DNA from: Balneola sp. MJW-20
GTDB taxonomy: Bacteria > Bacteroidota > Rhodothermia > Balneolales > Balneolaceae
Direction: 5' to 3'
Length of the DNA: 64,000 bases
NCBI RefSeq assembly: GCF_040811775.1
Contig: NZ_JBFNXW010000005.1
Coordinates: forward strand, 1-64,000
A program made the position numbers and the translations under genes. Each line of letters starts with the position of its first letter. The stretch's first letter is position 1. The notes beneath the pieces are model-generated. The model ran no database searches and had not been told where the DNA came from. It saw nothing but the letters and a program-made list of their open reading frames with translations. Shown piece after piece: positions 55,293 to 63,697 of this stretch.

Positions 55293-56066
55293 ATGAAAAT
55301 GATAGACCTAAATTATAGTGTTTATGGAAACGGTCACCCACTGGTTTTCATCCATGGGGGAGGAACAGATTCAAGAATGTGGGAGGATATTGCCTCAAAA
55401 ATGCCAGAAGAGTATCAGGTGATCACCTATGATCTAAGAGGTCATGGAGAATCACCAATACCTACTGATACTACCCATCATATTAAAGACCTTCGTCAAC
55501 TATTTGACTATCTGCAAATTGAAAAGGCCACCATTGTTGGTCACTCTCTTGGAGGTCAGATTGCTACAGATTTTTCAATATTAATTCCTGAAAAAGTACG
55601 AAAGCTTGTACTCATCGCCCCGGGGCTAACAGGTTTTAAGTTTGATGAAAAGTACCAGAAAATGGGGAGAAAAATTTGGGGTGCTGTTCCGGATGTAGAT
55701 GCAATGTTAAAAATAATGTTGAATACACCAGACGCTTATGCTATGCATAAATCTATGAGAAGCAAAAAAGCCGGAGAAATCGAACAAATCCACCGTGATA
55801 ATATAATTAAGTCACTTCAATGGAAGAACTTTGAACAAGATTGGCCATTATCACATACAGTTGAAAGATTGGAAGAATTGAGTGCCCCGGTTTTATTTCT
55901 CACGGGTTCCGATGACAAGAAAGACATTTTCAAAATCAGGGATCTTTTTCATTCAGTGCCGGATATATCTTTCCGGGAAATCGAAGGGGCTGACCATGGG
56001 TTGATTGCAACTAATGTCAAAGAGATCAGTAAGGCGATCATCCAGTTTATAGATGCTGAAAATTAA
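55293..56066 (+). CDS. Alpha/beta hydrolase
   Basis: 257 residues, classic alpha/beta hydrolase. The oxyanion segment is VFIHGGGTDSRMWEDI; the nucleophile elbow is VGHSLGGQIATDF, the catalytic Asp is in LFLTGSDDKKDIF and the His in EGADHGLIA. It is cytosolic, with a small lid (about 125-185). Relatives include esterases, lactonases and haloperoxidase-like enzymes. It is likely to be in the same regulated block as the metallo-hydrolase. Confidence 0.9.
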   Translation: MKMIDLNYSVYGNGHPLVFIHGGGTDSRMWEDIASKMPEEYQVITYDLRGHGESPIPTDTTHHIKDLRQLFDYLQIEKATIVGHSLGGQIATDFSILIPEKVRKLVLIAPGLTGFKFDEKYQKMGRKIWGAVPDVDAMLKIMLNTPDAYAMHKSMRSKKAGEIEQIHRDNIIKSLQWKNFEQDWPLSHTVERLEELSAPVLFLTGSDDKKDIFKIRDLFHSVPDISFREIEGADHGLIATNVKEISKAIIQFIDAEN

Positions 56067-56121
56067 GGCCATCACAAAACTGGACTATTAAATTCATGGC
56101 TCAAGCTAATTAATATGTGAG

Positions 56122-56187
56122 GGATTGGGCTTTGCTGGCTTTGAATAGCATGAACAGAAGAGACCTAATACTGGCTATTCGGTTTAA
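56122..56187. repeat. Intergenic repeat copy B (right of the hxlR block)
   Basis: 56122-56143 (GGGATTGGGCTTT...) matches 53942-53963 in direct orientation, and 56173-56187 matches 53888-53902 in inverted orientation. A 75-residue frame over this area (56117-56344) has a GTG start and no homology-like features, so I read the DNA as a repeat. Confidence 0.5.
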
Positions 56188-56551
56188 CAATCAAACCATT
56201 CTACAAAGCGAGGAGAGTGGGTGCTTCAGCTGTATCTCTATTTTCCCATCAGGCAGTATTAAAGAGTACACCGATGATGAAAGTGCGGTGTGTCTAAATT
56301 TTTTTCAGGTCACTGTCATTCCAGGGAAGGCGGAAGGAGCGTAGAATATGAATACCCGGAATATGTAAATGAGCATTTAGATATTTAGAGAAGTTTATTC
56401 AATAATACATTCATAGCTAGGCTGATGGAAAAATAAATATTTATTTTAAGTGAGGAATTATATTAATTCATTAAGGGACTATCTGATAACTATATCTCTC
56501 TCATCTGTTAGGTTTTTCGGATAGCTTATTTTTAAACATCAATCGGGTATT
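56188..56551. other. Non-coding spacer with REP-like tail and promoter region
   Basis: GTCATTCC followed by AAGGCGGAAGGAGCGTAGAAT at about 56315-56348 resembles the decayed interspersed element at 11874. The rest is AT-rich and presumably holds the promoter of the following three-gene operon. No gene is seen. Confidence 0.4.
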
Positions 56552-58093
56552 ATGGGAAGCTATAAGAAAATTATCATTCCTGTATGCATCATTTTTTTTA
56601 TGATGACCGGATGCATCTGGATTTTCAAATCTGTCGAAGTTGATAATAAAAAACCAATAGGCCAGACCGAATCACCCTTTAAGGCATATTTAAAAGATGG
56701 CAGTATTGCCCTGTTTCAGGATGGGGCTACCTTTGGTGAATATATTGTCGGCCGGGGAGAAATTTATGGTCCTGATCTGCAGTTTTATAGTAATGTCGAC
56801 CGTTTAGATGTAAATAAGGTTGCTGCTTATTCGGTATTTAATGAAGAAACAAATGAAGGAACCACCGTTGGGGTAAGTTTATTAGCTACGGCAGGTACCA
56901 TCGCCGCCACCCCGTTCTTATTGGTGGCTATTTTTGGATCTTGTCCTACCGTATATACAGTTGAGGGAGAACCAGTACTTCGCGGCGAGTTATTCTCGAA
57001 TAGTATTGCGCCAATGCTGGAAGCCCGTGATCTGATCAGCCTGGGAGTTGAAAAAGCCGATGATCAATACTTACGTCTCGAAATACGAAATGAAGCCCTT
57101 GAAACCCATTATATGAATCATCTTGAATTAATTGAAGTAAAGCATGAAGAGGGTTCTATAGCACTTCCTACATCAAGAAACATGGTATTAAGCCTGAAAG
57201 ACTTTATAGATCCTGTGAAAGCTAAAACAAAATCAGGGTCTGATATTAAAGATCTACTGAGTAGTTATGATCCCGAAAGCAAATCTGAAGCTTATACTTT
57301 CGATGGTTGGACAACTGAAGATTATGGACAAGAACCAGCATGGGATTATATCGATTTAGTATTTCCTCCATCTGAGGGTAACACCGCACTTCATTTAAAT
57401 CTTAAAAATAGCCTCTTCTCTACGGTTTTACTTTACGATTATTACTTGTCCGGGCAAGGCATTAACGCAATAAACTGGCTAAGTAAAGATCTCGCTACCG
57501 TGAGTGAAGCAGTTGCCCTTGGTGGATTTCACAATAAGTATATGGGCTTGAGGGTCCATCAGCATCTTGGTGGTGAGTATCAACAAATAGTTCGCATACC
57601 CGATGTGGGACCTGTCTCATGGAAAGATCTGGCTGTGCCTCTGGAATCATCCGGCGATGATTCAGTCAGAGTCAGACTCTCATTCCTCGCAGATTCATGG
57701 ACCTTCAAAAATGCAAGATTAGCAACATCTGTTACTGAACCTGAAATTAATACAATACCGGTTTCGAGGGTGCTTGATGCAGATAATAATGACCTTTCAC
57801 TGGTTACAAAAATCCAGGCCGCTGATGATAATTACTTAATTTCCTACCCGGGACAAAGGTACTTTGTGGAATATGAATTGAATGGCTCAGAAGATGAGTC
57901 TAAGATCAGTTATCTACTATCCGGTCAAGGCTATTATACGGAGTGGATACGGGAAGATTGGATAAAGGAGACTCGCTTTCCGGATGGCATCGAATATAAC
58001 AGTGACTTGATAGTCGATGCCCAAAACCGCTGGAGACAAGTTAAGCCAGATCTTTCGAAACGATTCTTCAACTCAAAAGTGCCTGTACAATGA
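56552..58093 (+). CDS. Large lipoprotein with SCPTVY motif, unknown function
   Basis: 513 residues. The lipobox MMTGC gives Cys21. An N-terminal beta segment (LKDGSIALFQDGATFGEYIV) is followed by a Gly/Ala hydrophobic hairpin (about 110-132, VGVSLLATAGTIAATPFLLV). Next come GSCPTVYTV and a long soluble part (NEALETHYMNHLELIEVKH; GYYTEWIREDWI). The hydrophobic stretch before SCPTVY recurs in lipoproteins of related phyla as I remember them, but no function is known. The stop overlaps the next lipoprotein gene (ATGA), so the two are coupled. Confidence 0.75.
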   Translation: MGSYKKIIIPVCIIFFMMTGCIWIFKSVEVDNKKPIGQTESPFKAYLKDGSIALFQDGATFGEYIVGRGEIYGPDLQFYSNVDRLDVNKVAAYSVFNEETNEGTTVGVSLLATAGTIAATPFLLVAIFGSCPTVYTVEGEPVLRGELFSNSIAPMLEARDLISLGVEKADDQYLRLEIRNEALETHYMNHLELIEVKHEEGSIALPTSRNMVLSLKDFIDPVKAKTKSGSDIKDLLSSYDPESKSEAYTFDGWTTEDYGQEPAWDYIDLVFPPSEGNTALHLNLKNSLFSTVLLYDYYLSGQGINAINWLSKDLATVSEAVALGGFHNKYMGLRVHQHLGGEYQQIVRIPDVGPVSWKDLAVPLESSGDDSVRVRLSFLADSWTFKNARLATSVTEPEINTIPVSRVLDADNNDLSLVTKIQAADDNYLISYPGQRYFVEYELNGSEDESKISYLLSGQGYYTEWIREDWIKETRFPDGIEYNSDLIVDAQNRWRQVKPDLSKRFFNSKVPVQ

Positions 58094-58521
58094 AAATTTA
58101 CAAGCATACCGTTTTGATAGTTATAATTGTGAGTTTTCTTACAGCATGCATCGTAGGTGAAAGAGCCAGTAAAATAGATCTTACAACCAAACTAAAAGGA
58201 GAAATAATACGGTTAACTTCTCCTGACGGGAGAACCTTCAGGGGTGAATTTTTGGGTTTTAAAGGTGATTATTTTGTCATTTTGCCAAATACACGTGTAG
58301 CACTAATTCATTCAAGCAAACTCAGGAAAGTTGAATTGCCTGACAGTAAATTAGATTTCAGAGTCTCTGAAAATGGTCAACTAGTCGCGAAAGGCAAATC
58401 AGCTGCTGAAGTAAGATCTGAGTTACTGACCCACTCCAGGTATCCCCAGGATATCGATGATGATCTTTTAAAAATACTTCTTGAGGCGTATGATCAGGAC
58501 GAAGCACTCATATTAGAATAG
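58090..58521 (+). CDS. Small lipoprotein, unknown
   Basis: 143 residues. The lipobox FLTAC gives Cys20. The middle (about 30-80) is a compact beta domain: KGEIIRLTSPDGRTFRGEFL, FVILPNTRVALIHSSKLRKV. It resembles the start of the upstream large lipoprotein (a Lys/Asp-Gly turn, a Gly, then a hydrophobic strand). The C-terminus is helical and acidic. It overlaps the upstream stop by 4 bp and lies 17 bp before the third gene. Confidence 0.75.
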   Translation: MKIYKHTVLIVIIVSFLTACIVGERASKIDLTTKLKGEIIRLTSPDGRTFRGEFLGFKGDYFVILPNTRVALIHSSKLRKVELPDSKLDFRVSENGQLVAKGKSAAEVRSELLTHSRYPQDIDDDLLKILLEAYDQDEALILE

Positions 58522-58538
58522 TTGGAAAGAACCTTATT

Positions 58539-59441
58539 ATGACTCTTCGATCAAATATCATTTTCGTAATACTGATTTTATTCATTTGTAATGATTTATA
58601 CGCTCAGTCAGGTCATTTAAATCAAGTCCAGCCGGGGGTACAGACATCAAAAGATCTTGAATACTTTATTGAAGAACTACGTGATATATCAGCCCAATAC
58701 CAGGATATCAATAAGGCAAAAATGGCGGGTTATATTTCATTCGGACCGGATATGCCAAATATGGGTGAGCACTTCGTATTACCTGAGAGAGCGGTTAGTC
58801 GTGAATTGGACTTTAGTAAGCCTTCAGTTCTGTGTTACCTAAAAATTGGTGGTAAACATGTGCTCACGGGGGTTGCATACACATATCCTGTAGTTCAGGG
58901 GGAAACACCGCCCGATCTGCCATTCGATGAGATGAGTTGGCATTACCATTCCGGCAATTTGCAGATGGAGGCCTACGGTATAACAAATCATCCAGAATCG
59001 GACAATCATGATCCGGAAGTACGCCTAGCAATGCTTCACGCATGGATCTGGAGTTATAACCCTGACGGAGTTTTTACAGGGGACCATTGGGGATTGTCAT
59101 TTGAACGCAGTGGACTACTACCCCCGCCAAAAATTGATCCTGATGCTTCAAGAGCTCTCTTTATGACACATCAGGGTATTCAATATTACTCCCGTTTCAT
59201 GAAGCTTGCTATAGAGCCCGATCCTGAAACATATAAAGAACTACAATCTACCCTCAAAACTCATACCATTAAGGTTGAAGACCTTGTGTCCACCCTTCGT
59301 AAAAAGCAACAGATCTCAAGCAAAGATCAAGAAGTACTAAAGCAGATTTGGTTGGATATGTGGGCAGATATCCAAAAACAGGTAACCGAAAAAGAATGGT
59401 TCATAATATCTGCAAACCTGGCTCATATTCATGATCATTAA
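58539..59441 (+). CDS. Exported histidine-rich protein, unknown (possible metal or haem binding)
   Basis: 300 residues with a signal peptide (cut near LYAQ, residue 23). Conserved-looking His clusters are MGEHFV (about 75-80), MSWHYHSG (about 130), MLHAWIW and FTGDHWGLSF. The N-terminal half reads like a compact metal-site domain and the C-terminal third is helical (ELQSTLKTHTIKVEDLVSTL). I do not recognise a named family; metal binding is inferred from His spacing. It is the last gene of a three-gene envelope operon. Confidence 0.7.
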   Translation: MTLRSNIIFVILILFICNDLYAQSGHLNQVQPGVQTSKDLEYFIEELRDISAQYQDINKAKMAGYISFGPDMPNMGEHFVLPERAVSRELDFSKPSVLCYLKIGGKHVLTGVAYTYPVVQGETPPDLPFDEMSWHYHSGNLQMEAYGITNHPESDNHDPEVRLAMLHAWIWSYNPDGVFTGDHWGLSFERSGLLPPPKIDPDASRALFMTHQGIQYYSRFMKLAIEPDPETYKELQSTLKTHTIKVEDLVSTLRKKQQISSKDQEVLKQIWLDMWADIQKQVTEKEWFIISANLAHIHDH

Positions 59442-59498
59442 GAGCAATGCAGGTGTTGGATCTCTATTTTCTCCTCATATAGCTTCATGACTAGTATT

Positions 59499-59521
59499 CA
59501 CCGACTTTTTACCGGTGTTTT
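59499..59521 (+). terminator. Weak terminator after the three-gene envelope operon
   Basis: CACCG (59499-59503) pairs with CGGTG (59513-59517), followed by TTTT. The stem is short and the loop long. Confidence 0.4.
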
Positions 59522-59708
59522 ACCGTACTTTTTTCAAGTTATGATCTTCTGTAAAATGAGCAGTGCTTACTGCCAGGCTTACAAGTATAATCATTGAACC
59601 AGCAGTCTGAAATTCATTAATATCTATATTTGCTTAACTATTCAAACTACAAGGTTTAATCTTTCAGATTCGGAGTATTCACACGGACGCTAAGGTATCT
59701 ATACATAG

Positions 59709-59744
59709 AAAAAAAGCCGACTCTCAAATCAATGAGAATCGGCT
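59709..59744 (-). terminator. Intrinsic terminator downstream of the LuxR-type regulator
   Basis: On the minus strand AGCCGA plus TCTCA pairs with TGAGA plus TCGGCT (one mismatch), followed by a run of seven T. It lies about 140 bp after the regulator's stop, so the regulator mRNA has a long 3' UTR. Confidence 0.85.
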
Positions 59745-59823
59745 AATATCATCTACAGACGGCTATTACCCCATTTGCAACAGTAACATAAGCCAAAGTA
59801 GCACTCCGCTCAATAGAGAGATT

Positions 59824-59852
59824 TACGTAATTTGTATACGTATAAATACGTA
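59824..59852. repeat. Three TACGTA palindromes at near-helical spacing
   Basis: TACGTA occurs at 59824-59829, 59837-59842 and 59847-59852, spaced 13 and 10 bp. The last two form TACGTA-N4-TACGTA, a perfect dyad. They lie within the 3' UTR of the regulator gene, 32 bp past its stop. They could be a protein-binding site or an RNA hairpin. Confidence 0.5.
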
Positions 59853-59883
59853 GTTGCTATTTTAGAGGCTAAATATCAGGTTT

Positions 59884-60540
59884 TCAGAAAATTAGCGACT
59901 CATTTTCCATTGCATAACGTACCAGGGCTGCGGTATTTTTTAACCCCGTTTTCTTGAGTAAATTGGTACGGTGCTTTTCAACGGTACGGGGACTGATAAA
60001 TAATTTTTCTGCAATCTCGGAACTGGTAAGACCTTCCATCAGTAATTCAAGGATCTCCCGTTCGCGTTTTGTGATCTTCTTGGCAGGCTGAGGACGGCGT
60101 TTATGTTTGGCCAGTTTCAGATACTCTTTTGTCATCATGCGGGAGAATTGCTTTCCTAAAAACCGTTCCCCATTCGATACTTTTTCGGCTGCATCCAGTA
60201 ATTCCAGATGATGAGCAGATTTATGAAGCAGCCCCAGAGCACCCGAATCCAGGAATTCATTCAGGGTCTTGTGGTCATGGTCATTGGCAAGAAGAAGTAT
60301 TTGTGCCTCAGGATCTTTTTCAATGATCTTCTTGGCAATGATCAGGCCTTCCATCTCAGGCATATTCATTGATAAAATACATAATCCGGGCTTTATGCTT
60401 TCATAAGCAGTAAGTACCAGCGCCCCGTTATCCACATCACTGCAGATCTCAAAGGTGCCGCCTTCCTTTAAAATAGATATGATTCCGTATCTGAATATTT
60501 CGTTGCCATCCGCGACAACGGTCTTTATTCCAATACTCAT
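59884..60540 (-). CDS. NarL/LuxR-family response regulator with degenerate receiver
   Basis: 218 residues. The receiver domain (1-125) has VVADGNEIFRYG where the family has two acidic residues (Asp11 kept, the next is Gly12). At the phosphorylation site the normal Asp is replaced by Ser57 (ILSMNMPEMEG); the conserved Lys is present (LLHKSA). The HTH_LuxR domain (about 150-218) is intact: TKREREILELLMEGLTSSEI, FISPRTVEKHRTNLLKKTGL. There is no histidine kinase nearby. It probably works without phosphorylation. Confidence 0.9.
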   Translation of the reverse strand: MSIGIKTVVADGNEIFRYGIISILKEGGTFEICSDVDNGALVLTAYESIKPGLCILSMNMPEMEGLIIAKKIIEKDPEAQILLLANDHDHKTLNEFLDSGALGLLHKSAHHLELLDAAEKVSNGERFLGKQFSRMMTKEYLKLAKHKRRPQPAKKITKREREILELLMEGLTSSEIAEKLFISPRTVEKHRTNLLKKTGLKNTAALVRYAMENESLIF

Positions 60541-60706
60541 AATTACCTCCCCAGGTGCAAATGGTATTCCTCTAAAAGGACAAACAATGTAATCAAATTT
60601 CTTATAGATGCGCCAATATTTTTAAGAGGGGGAATTTAGGCCGGAGTTACATGGGATGAATTCTTAATTATCAATGCACAGTACCGATTGAAACCCTGAG
60701 CCTTGA

Positions 60707-61126
60707 TCAGATAACCAAATAAAGCCCTAAAAACGCTTTAGCTGTCCATAAGCCGGTCCGGATCCAGTTTGTATTGATCAGTTTATCGATCTCGGAATCA
60801 TTTTTATTACCGGAAAGAATCTTGTGGGAGGGCACCGACAGAAATGCGGTGCTGATCCATATAAGAACAACGATATAGAAGCCAATCGCCTGATAGCCCA
60901 GGGCTGTATCATTCAAAAACAGATAAAATGAAGTTCCCAGCTCGGTCAGCATGACGGGCGCCACAATGATCCCGGTAAAGCGGGAATGAAACTGGTGAAA
61001 CTCATCAAAGCGCTCCGGGTGGATAAACCGAAACCCGGGATAGTGGACCAGCTGCACATACCAGATGAGTCCCATCATGAAAAGGGAGCTTCCTAAATTG
61101 AAGAGGAATATAATATCAGTATACAT
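60707..61126 (-). CDS. Small multi-pass membrane protein, conserved hypothetical
   Basis: 139 residues with four predicted helices. The first helix carries LIWYVQLVHYPGF, then HQFHSRFTGIIVAPVMLTEL, a pattern with conserved His residues seen in uncharacterised membrane proteins of this and related phyla. No function is known. It is upstream-divergent from aspS, with 85 bp between starts. Confidence 0.75.
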   Translation of the reverse strand: MYTDIIFLFNLGSSLFMMGLIWYVQLVHYPGFRFIHPERFDEFHQFHSRFTGIIVAPVMLTELGTSFYLFLNDTALGYQAIGFYIVVLIWISTAFLSVPSHKILSGNKNDSEIDKLINTNWIRTGLWTAKAFLGLYLVI

Positions 61127-61211
61127 TGAGTAAGCGATTCGTTGACATTATGTGTATTTTCACAGCCTTGCAAAGTAAAATACATCATAATCATTTTTAT
61201 AGACAGAGTTC

Positions 61212-62993
61212 ATGTTATTTAAGAGATCTCATACCTGCGGAGAACTTACAGCTAAAAATATAGGAGAAGAAGTAGTACTGAACGGATGGGTCGGACCACG
61301 ACGTGACCACGGGGGGCTTATCTTTATCGATCTTCGTGACCGTTATGGAGTAACGCAGATCGTTTTCACAGAAAAAGACGAAAAGCTTCATGAGCAGGCA
61401 GAAGATCTCCGGGCCGAATATGTGATCGGGATCAAAGGAGAAGTTATTTCCCGCGGTGAGGCTGTCAATCCTAACCTGACTACCGGTGAGATCGAGATCG
61501 AAGTAAAAGACATGGTAGTTTACTCTGAAGCGGAGACTCCTCCGTTTGAGATCAAAGATGATATTACCACGAGTGAAGAGACCCGTTTGCGGTACCGCTA
61601 TCTGGACCTGCGCCGTCCCGAGCTGCAGCAAAAACTGCTGATGCGATCCAAAGTGTATGAGTCGGTGCGTTCGTTCTACCATGATCAGGATTTTGCAGAA
61701 GTGGAAACTCCCGTACTGATGAGAAGTACCCCGGAGGGTGCGCGTGATTACCTGGTACCTTCAAGAGTGAATGCCGGCAAATTCTTTGCATTGCCTCAGA
61801 GTCCGCAGACCTACAAACAGCTTCTGATGGTTTCCGGCTTTGACCGATATTTTCAGATCGTTAAATGTTTCAGAGATGAAGATCTTCGGGCCGACCGTCA
61901 GCCTGAATTTACTCAGATCGATGTGGAAATGAGCTTCGTGGATGAAGAAGATATCTACTCCTATCATGAAGCGCTTATGAAGAAACTGCTGAAAGATACT
62001 GTTAATAAGGATATCAGTACTCCTTTTCCCCGTATGAGCTACGAAGATGCTATGAATACCTATGGTTCTGATAAGCCGGATACTCGCTTCGGGCTGGAAT
62101 TCGCTGACTTTTCAGAGATCGTTAAGGATGCGGAATTTAAGGTCTTTTCCGGAACGGTTGCCAATGGCGGCGGAGTGGTTGGCATTACAGTTCCCGGACA
62201 GGGTGAGATGGGCCGCGGAGCGATCGATCGCCTTACCGACCGTGTGAAGAAGGAGACCGGAGCTGGCGGGCTTATTTACATCAAGATGCAGGAAGACGGA
62301 CCGCTTTGTAGTGTGGCAAAATTCCTGACTGAGGATATTGTTGACCGAATGGTGGAAAAAGCAGGGGCAGAGAAGGGAGATCTGGTACTGATCCTGGCCG
62401 GCCCTAAACCGGAGGTGCTTAAACAGCTGGGACAACTCCGGCTCATAATGGGTGAAGAGTATGAGCTAATCGATGAATCTGCGTTTAATTTTTTGTGGGT
62501 TACAGAATTCCCGCTGCTGGAATGGGATGAGGAAACCCACCGCTATCATGCGATGCATCATCCATTCACCTCACCGAAGGCTGAGGACATAGACAAACTG
62601 GACGAGGATCCCGGAAGCGTAAATGCACGGGCTTATGATCTTGTACTGAACGGTAATGAGATCGGCGGAGGATCTATTCGTATTCACGATCAGAAAACCC
62701 AATCACGAATGTTTGAACTCCTGGGAATAGGAGAGGCGGAAGCCAGAGAAAAGTTTGGTTTCCTCCTGGATGCATTTAAATTCGGTGCTCCTCCTCATGG
62801 CGGAATAGCTTTAGGACTGGATCGTATCGTGATGTTGCTTACCGGTGCAAACAGTCTTCGGGACGTGATCGCTTTCCCTAAAAATCAGAAAGCACAAAGC
62901 ATGATGGATAACTCTCCGGATGTTGTGGATGAGAAGCAACTCGACGAATTACATATATCTATTAAAAGACAGATCAGGGAGCAGTTGAAGTGA
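61212..62993 (+). CDS. aspS: Aspartyl-tRNA synthetase
   Basis: 593 residues, bacterial-type class IIb. The OB-fold anticodon-binding domain is first (VLNGWVGPRRDHGGLIFIDL). The catalytic domain contains VETPVLMRSTPEGARDYLVP (motif 1 region), FQIVKCFRDEDLRADRQPEF (motif 2) and GIALGLDRIVMLL (motif 3), with the bacterial GAD insertion between (about 290-415). It charges tRNA-Asp. It overlaps the DUF429 gene by 4 bp (GTGA). Confidence 0.96.
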   Translation: MLFKRSHTCGELTAKNIGEEVVLNGWVGPRRDHGGLIFIDLRDRYGVTQIVFTEKDEKLHEQAEDLRAEYVIGIKGEVISRGEAVNPNLTTGEIEIEVKDMVVYSEAETPPFEIKDDITTSEETRLRYRYLDLRRPELQQKLLMRSKVYESVRSFYHDQDFAEVETPVLMRSTPEGARDYLVPSRVNAGKFFALPQSPQTYKQLLMVSGFDRYFQIVKCFRDEDLRADRQPEFTQIDVEMSFVDEEDIYSYHEALMKKLLKDTVNKDISTPFPRMSYEDAMNTYGSDKPDTRFGLEFADFSEIVKDAEFKVFSGTVANGGGVVGITVPGQGEMGRGAIDRLTDRVKKETGAGGLIYIKMQEDGPLCSVAKFLTEDIVDRMVEKAGAEKGDLVLILAGPKPEVLKQLGQLRLIMGEEYELIDESAFNFLWVTEFPLLEWDEETHRYHAMHHPFTSPKAEDIDKLDEDPGSVNARAYDLVLNGNEIGGGSIRIHDQKTQSRMFELLGIGEAEAREKFGFLLDAFKFGAPPHGGIALGLDRIVMLLTGANSLRDVIAFPKNQKAQSMMDNSPDVVDEKQLDELHISIKRQIREQLK

Positions 62994-63697
62994 GAACAGC
63001 AGGATTAGATGGATGCCAGGCAGGATGGATCCTTATCAGTTTTGATGAGGGAGAAGAAAAGTATGAGATCCTGCGCGATAAAGATGCCGTGAAAGACGCA
63101 TTCGGATTTTTCGATCGTATTTTAATTGATATGCCCATAGGGCTGGAAGATGAAGAGTATACACGGGAATGTGATAAACTGCTCCGGAAAAGACTGGGAG
63201 GGGAGTATTCATCCAGTGTATTCAGTCCTCCCATCCGGCCGGCACTCTATGCTCCTACCTATGCGGAAGCTAATATGATCAGTTACGAATACAATGAGAA
63301 AAAGCTTTCTCTGCAATCCTGGAATATCACGCCGAAGATCCAGATGGTCGATGACCTGCTGATCAATAATGAAGGTTTTGCCGAAAAGATCCTCGAATCA
63401 CACCCGGAACTGCTCTTCCAGATCATGAACGGCGGAATGATCTTTCAGAAGAAGAATCTGAAAAAGGGGATCAAACACCGTCTGGAATTACTTAGGGACC
63501 GGGAAAAGGAAGCCGAAGATTTTTTCCGGGATATCAAGGAAGAATTTCGACGTAATGAGGTAGACGAAGATGACATCGTGGACGCTATGGTGCTGGCTCA
63601 TTACGCAAAAGTTTCCTTAGAAAAAGGCCTGAAGACCATTCCGGAACAAGTAGAAACGGATTCCGAAGGATTACCTAAGGCGATCCACTACGTCTGA
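62990..63697 (+). CDS. DUF429 domain-containing protein
   Basis: 235 residues. DUF429 signatures: TAGLDGCQAGWILISFD at the N-terminus, ILIDMPIGLEDEEYTREC, SVFSPPIRPALYAPTYAEAN, and the C-terminal EDDIVDAMVLAHYAK. The fold is RNase H-like; the biological role is unknown. The start is GTG overlapping the aspS stop (GTGA). The 3' end overlaps the convergent sthA-like gene by 10 bp. Confidence 0.88.
   Translation: MRTAGLDGCQAGWILISFDEGEEKYEILRDKDAVKDAFGFFDRILIDMPIGLEDEEYTRECDKLLRKRLGGEYSSSVFSPPIRPALYAPTYAEANMISYEYNEKKLSLQSWNITPKIQMVDDLLINNEGFAEKILESHPELLFQIMNGGMIFQKKNLKKGIKHRLELLRDREKEAEDFFRDIKEEFRRNEVDEDDIVDAMVLAHYAKVSLEKGLKTIPEQVETDSEGLPKAIHYV

Noticed and set aside
56117..56344. 75-codon plus-strand frame with GTG start
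   Set aside because: It lies on repeat copy B and a REP-like tail and shows no domain-like pattern.
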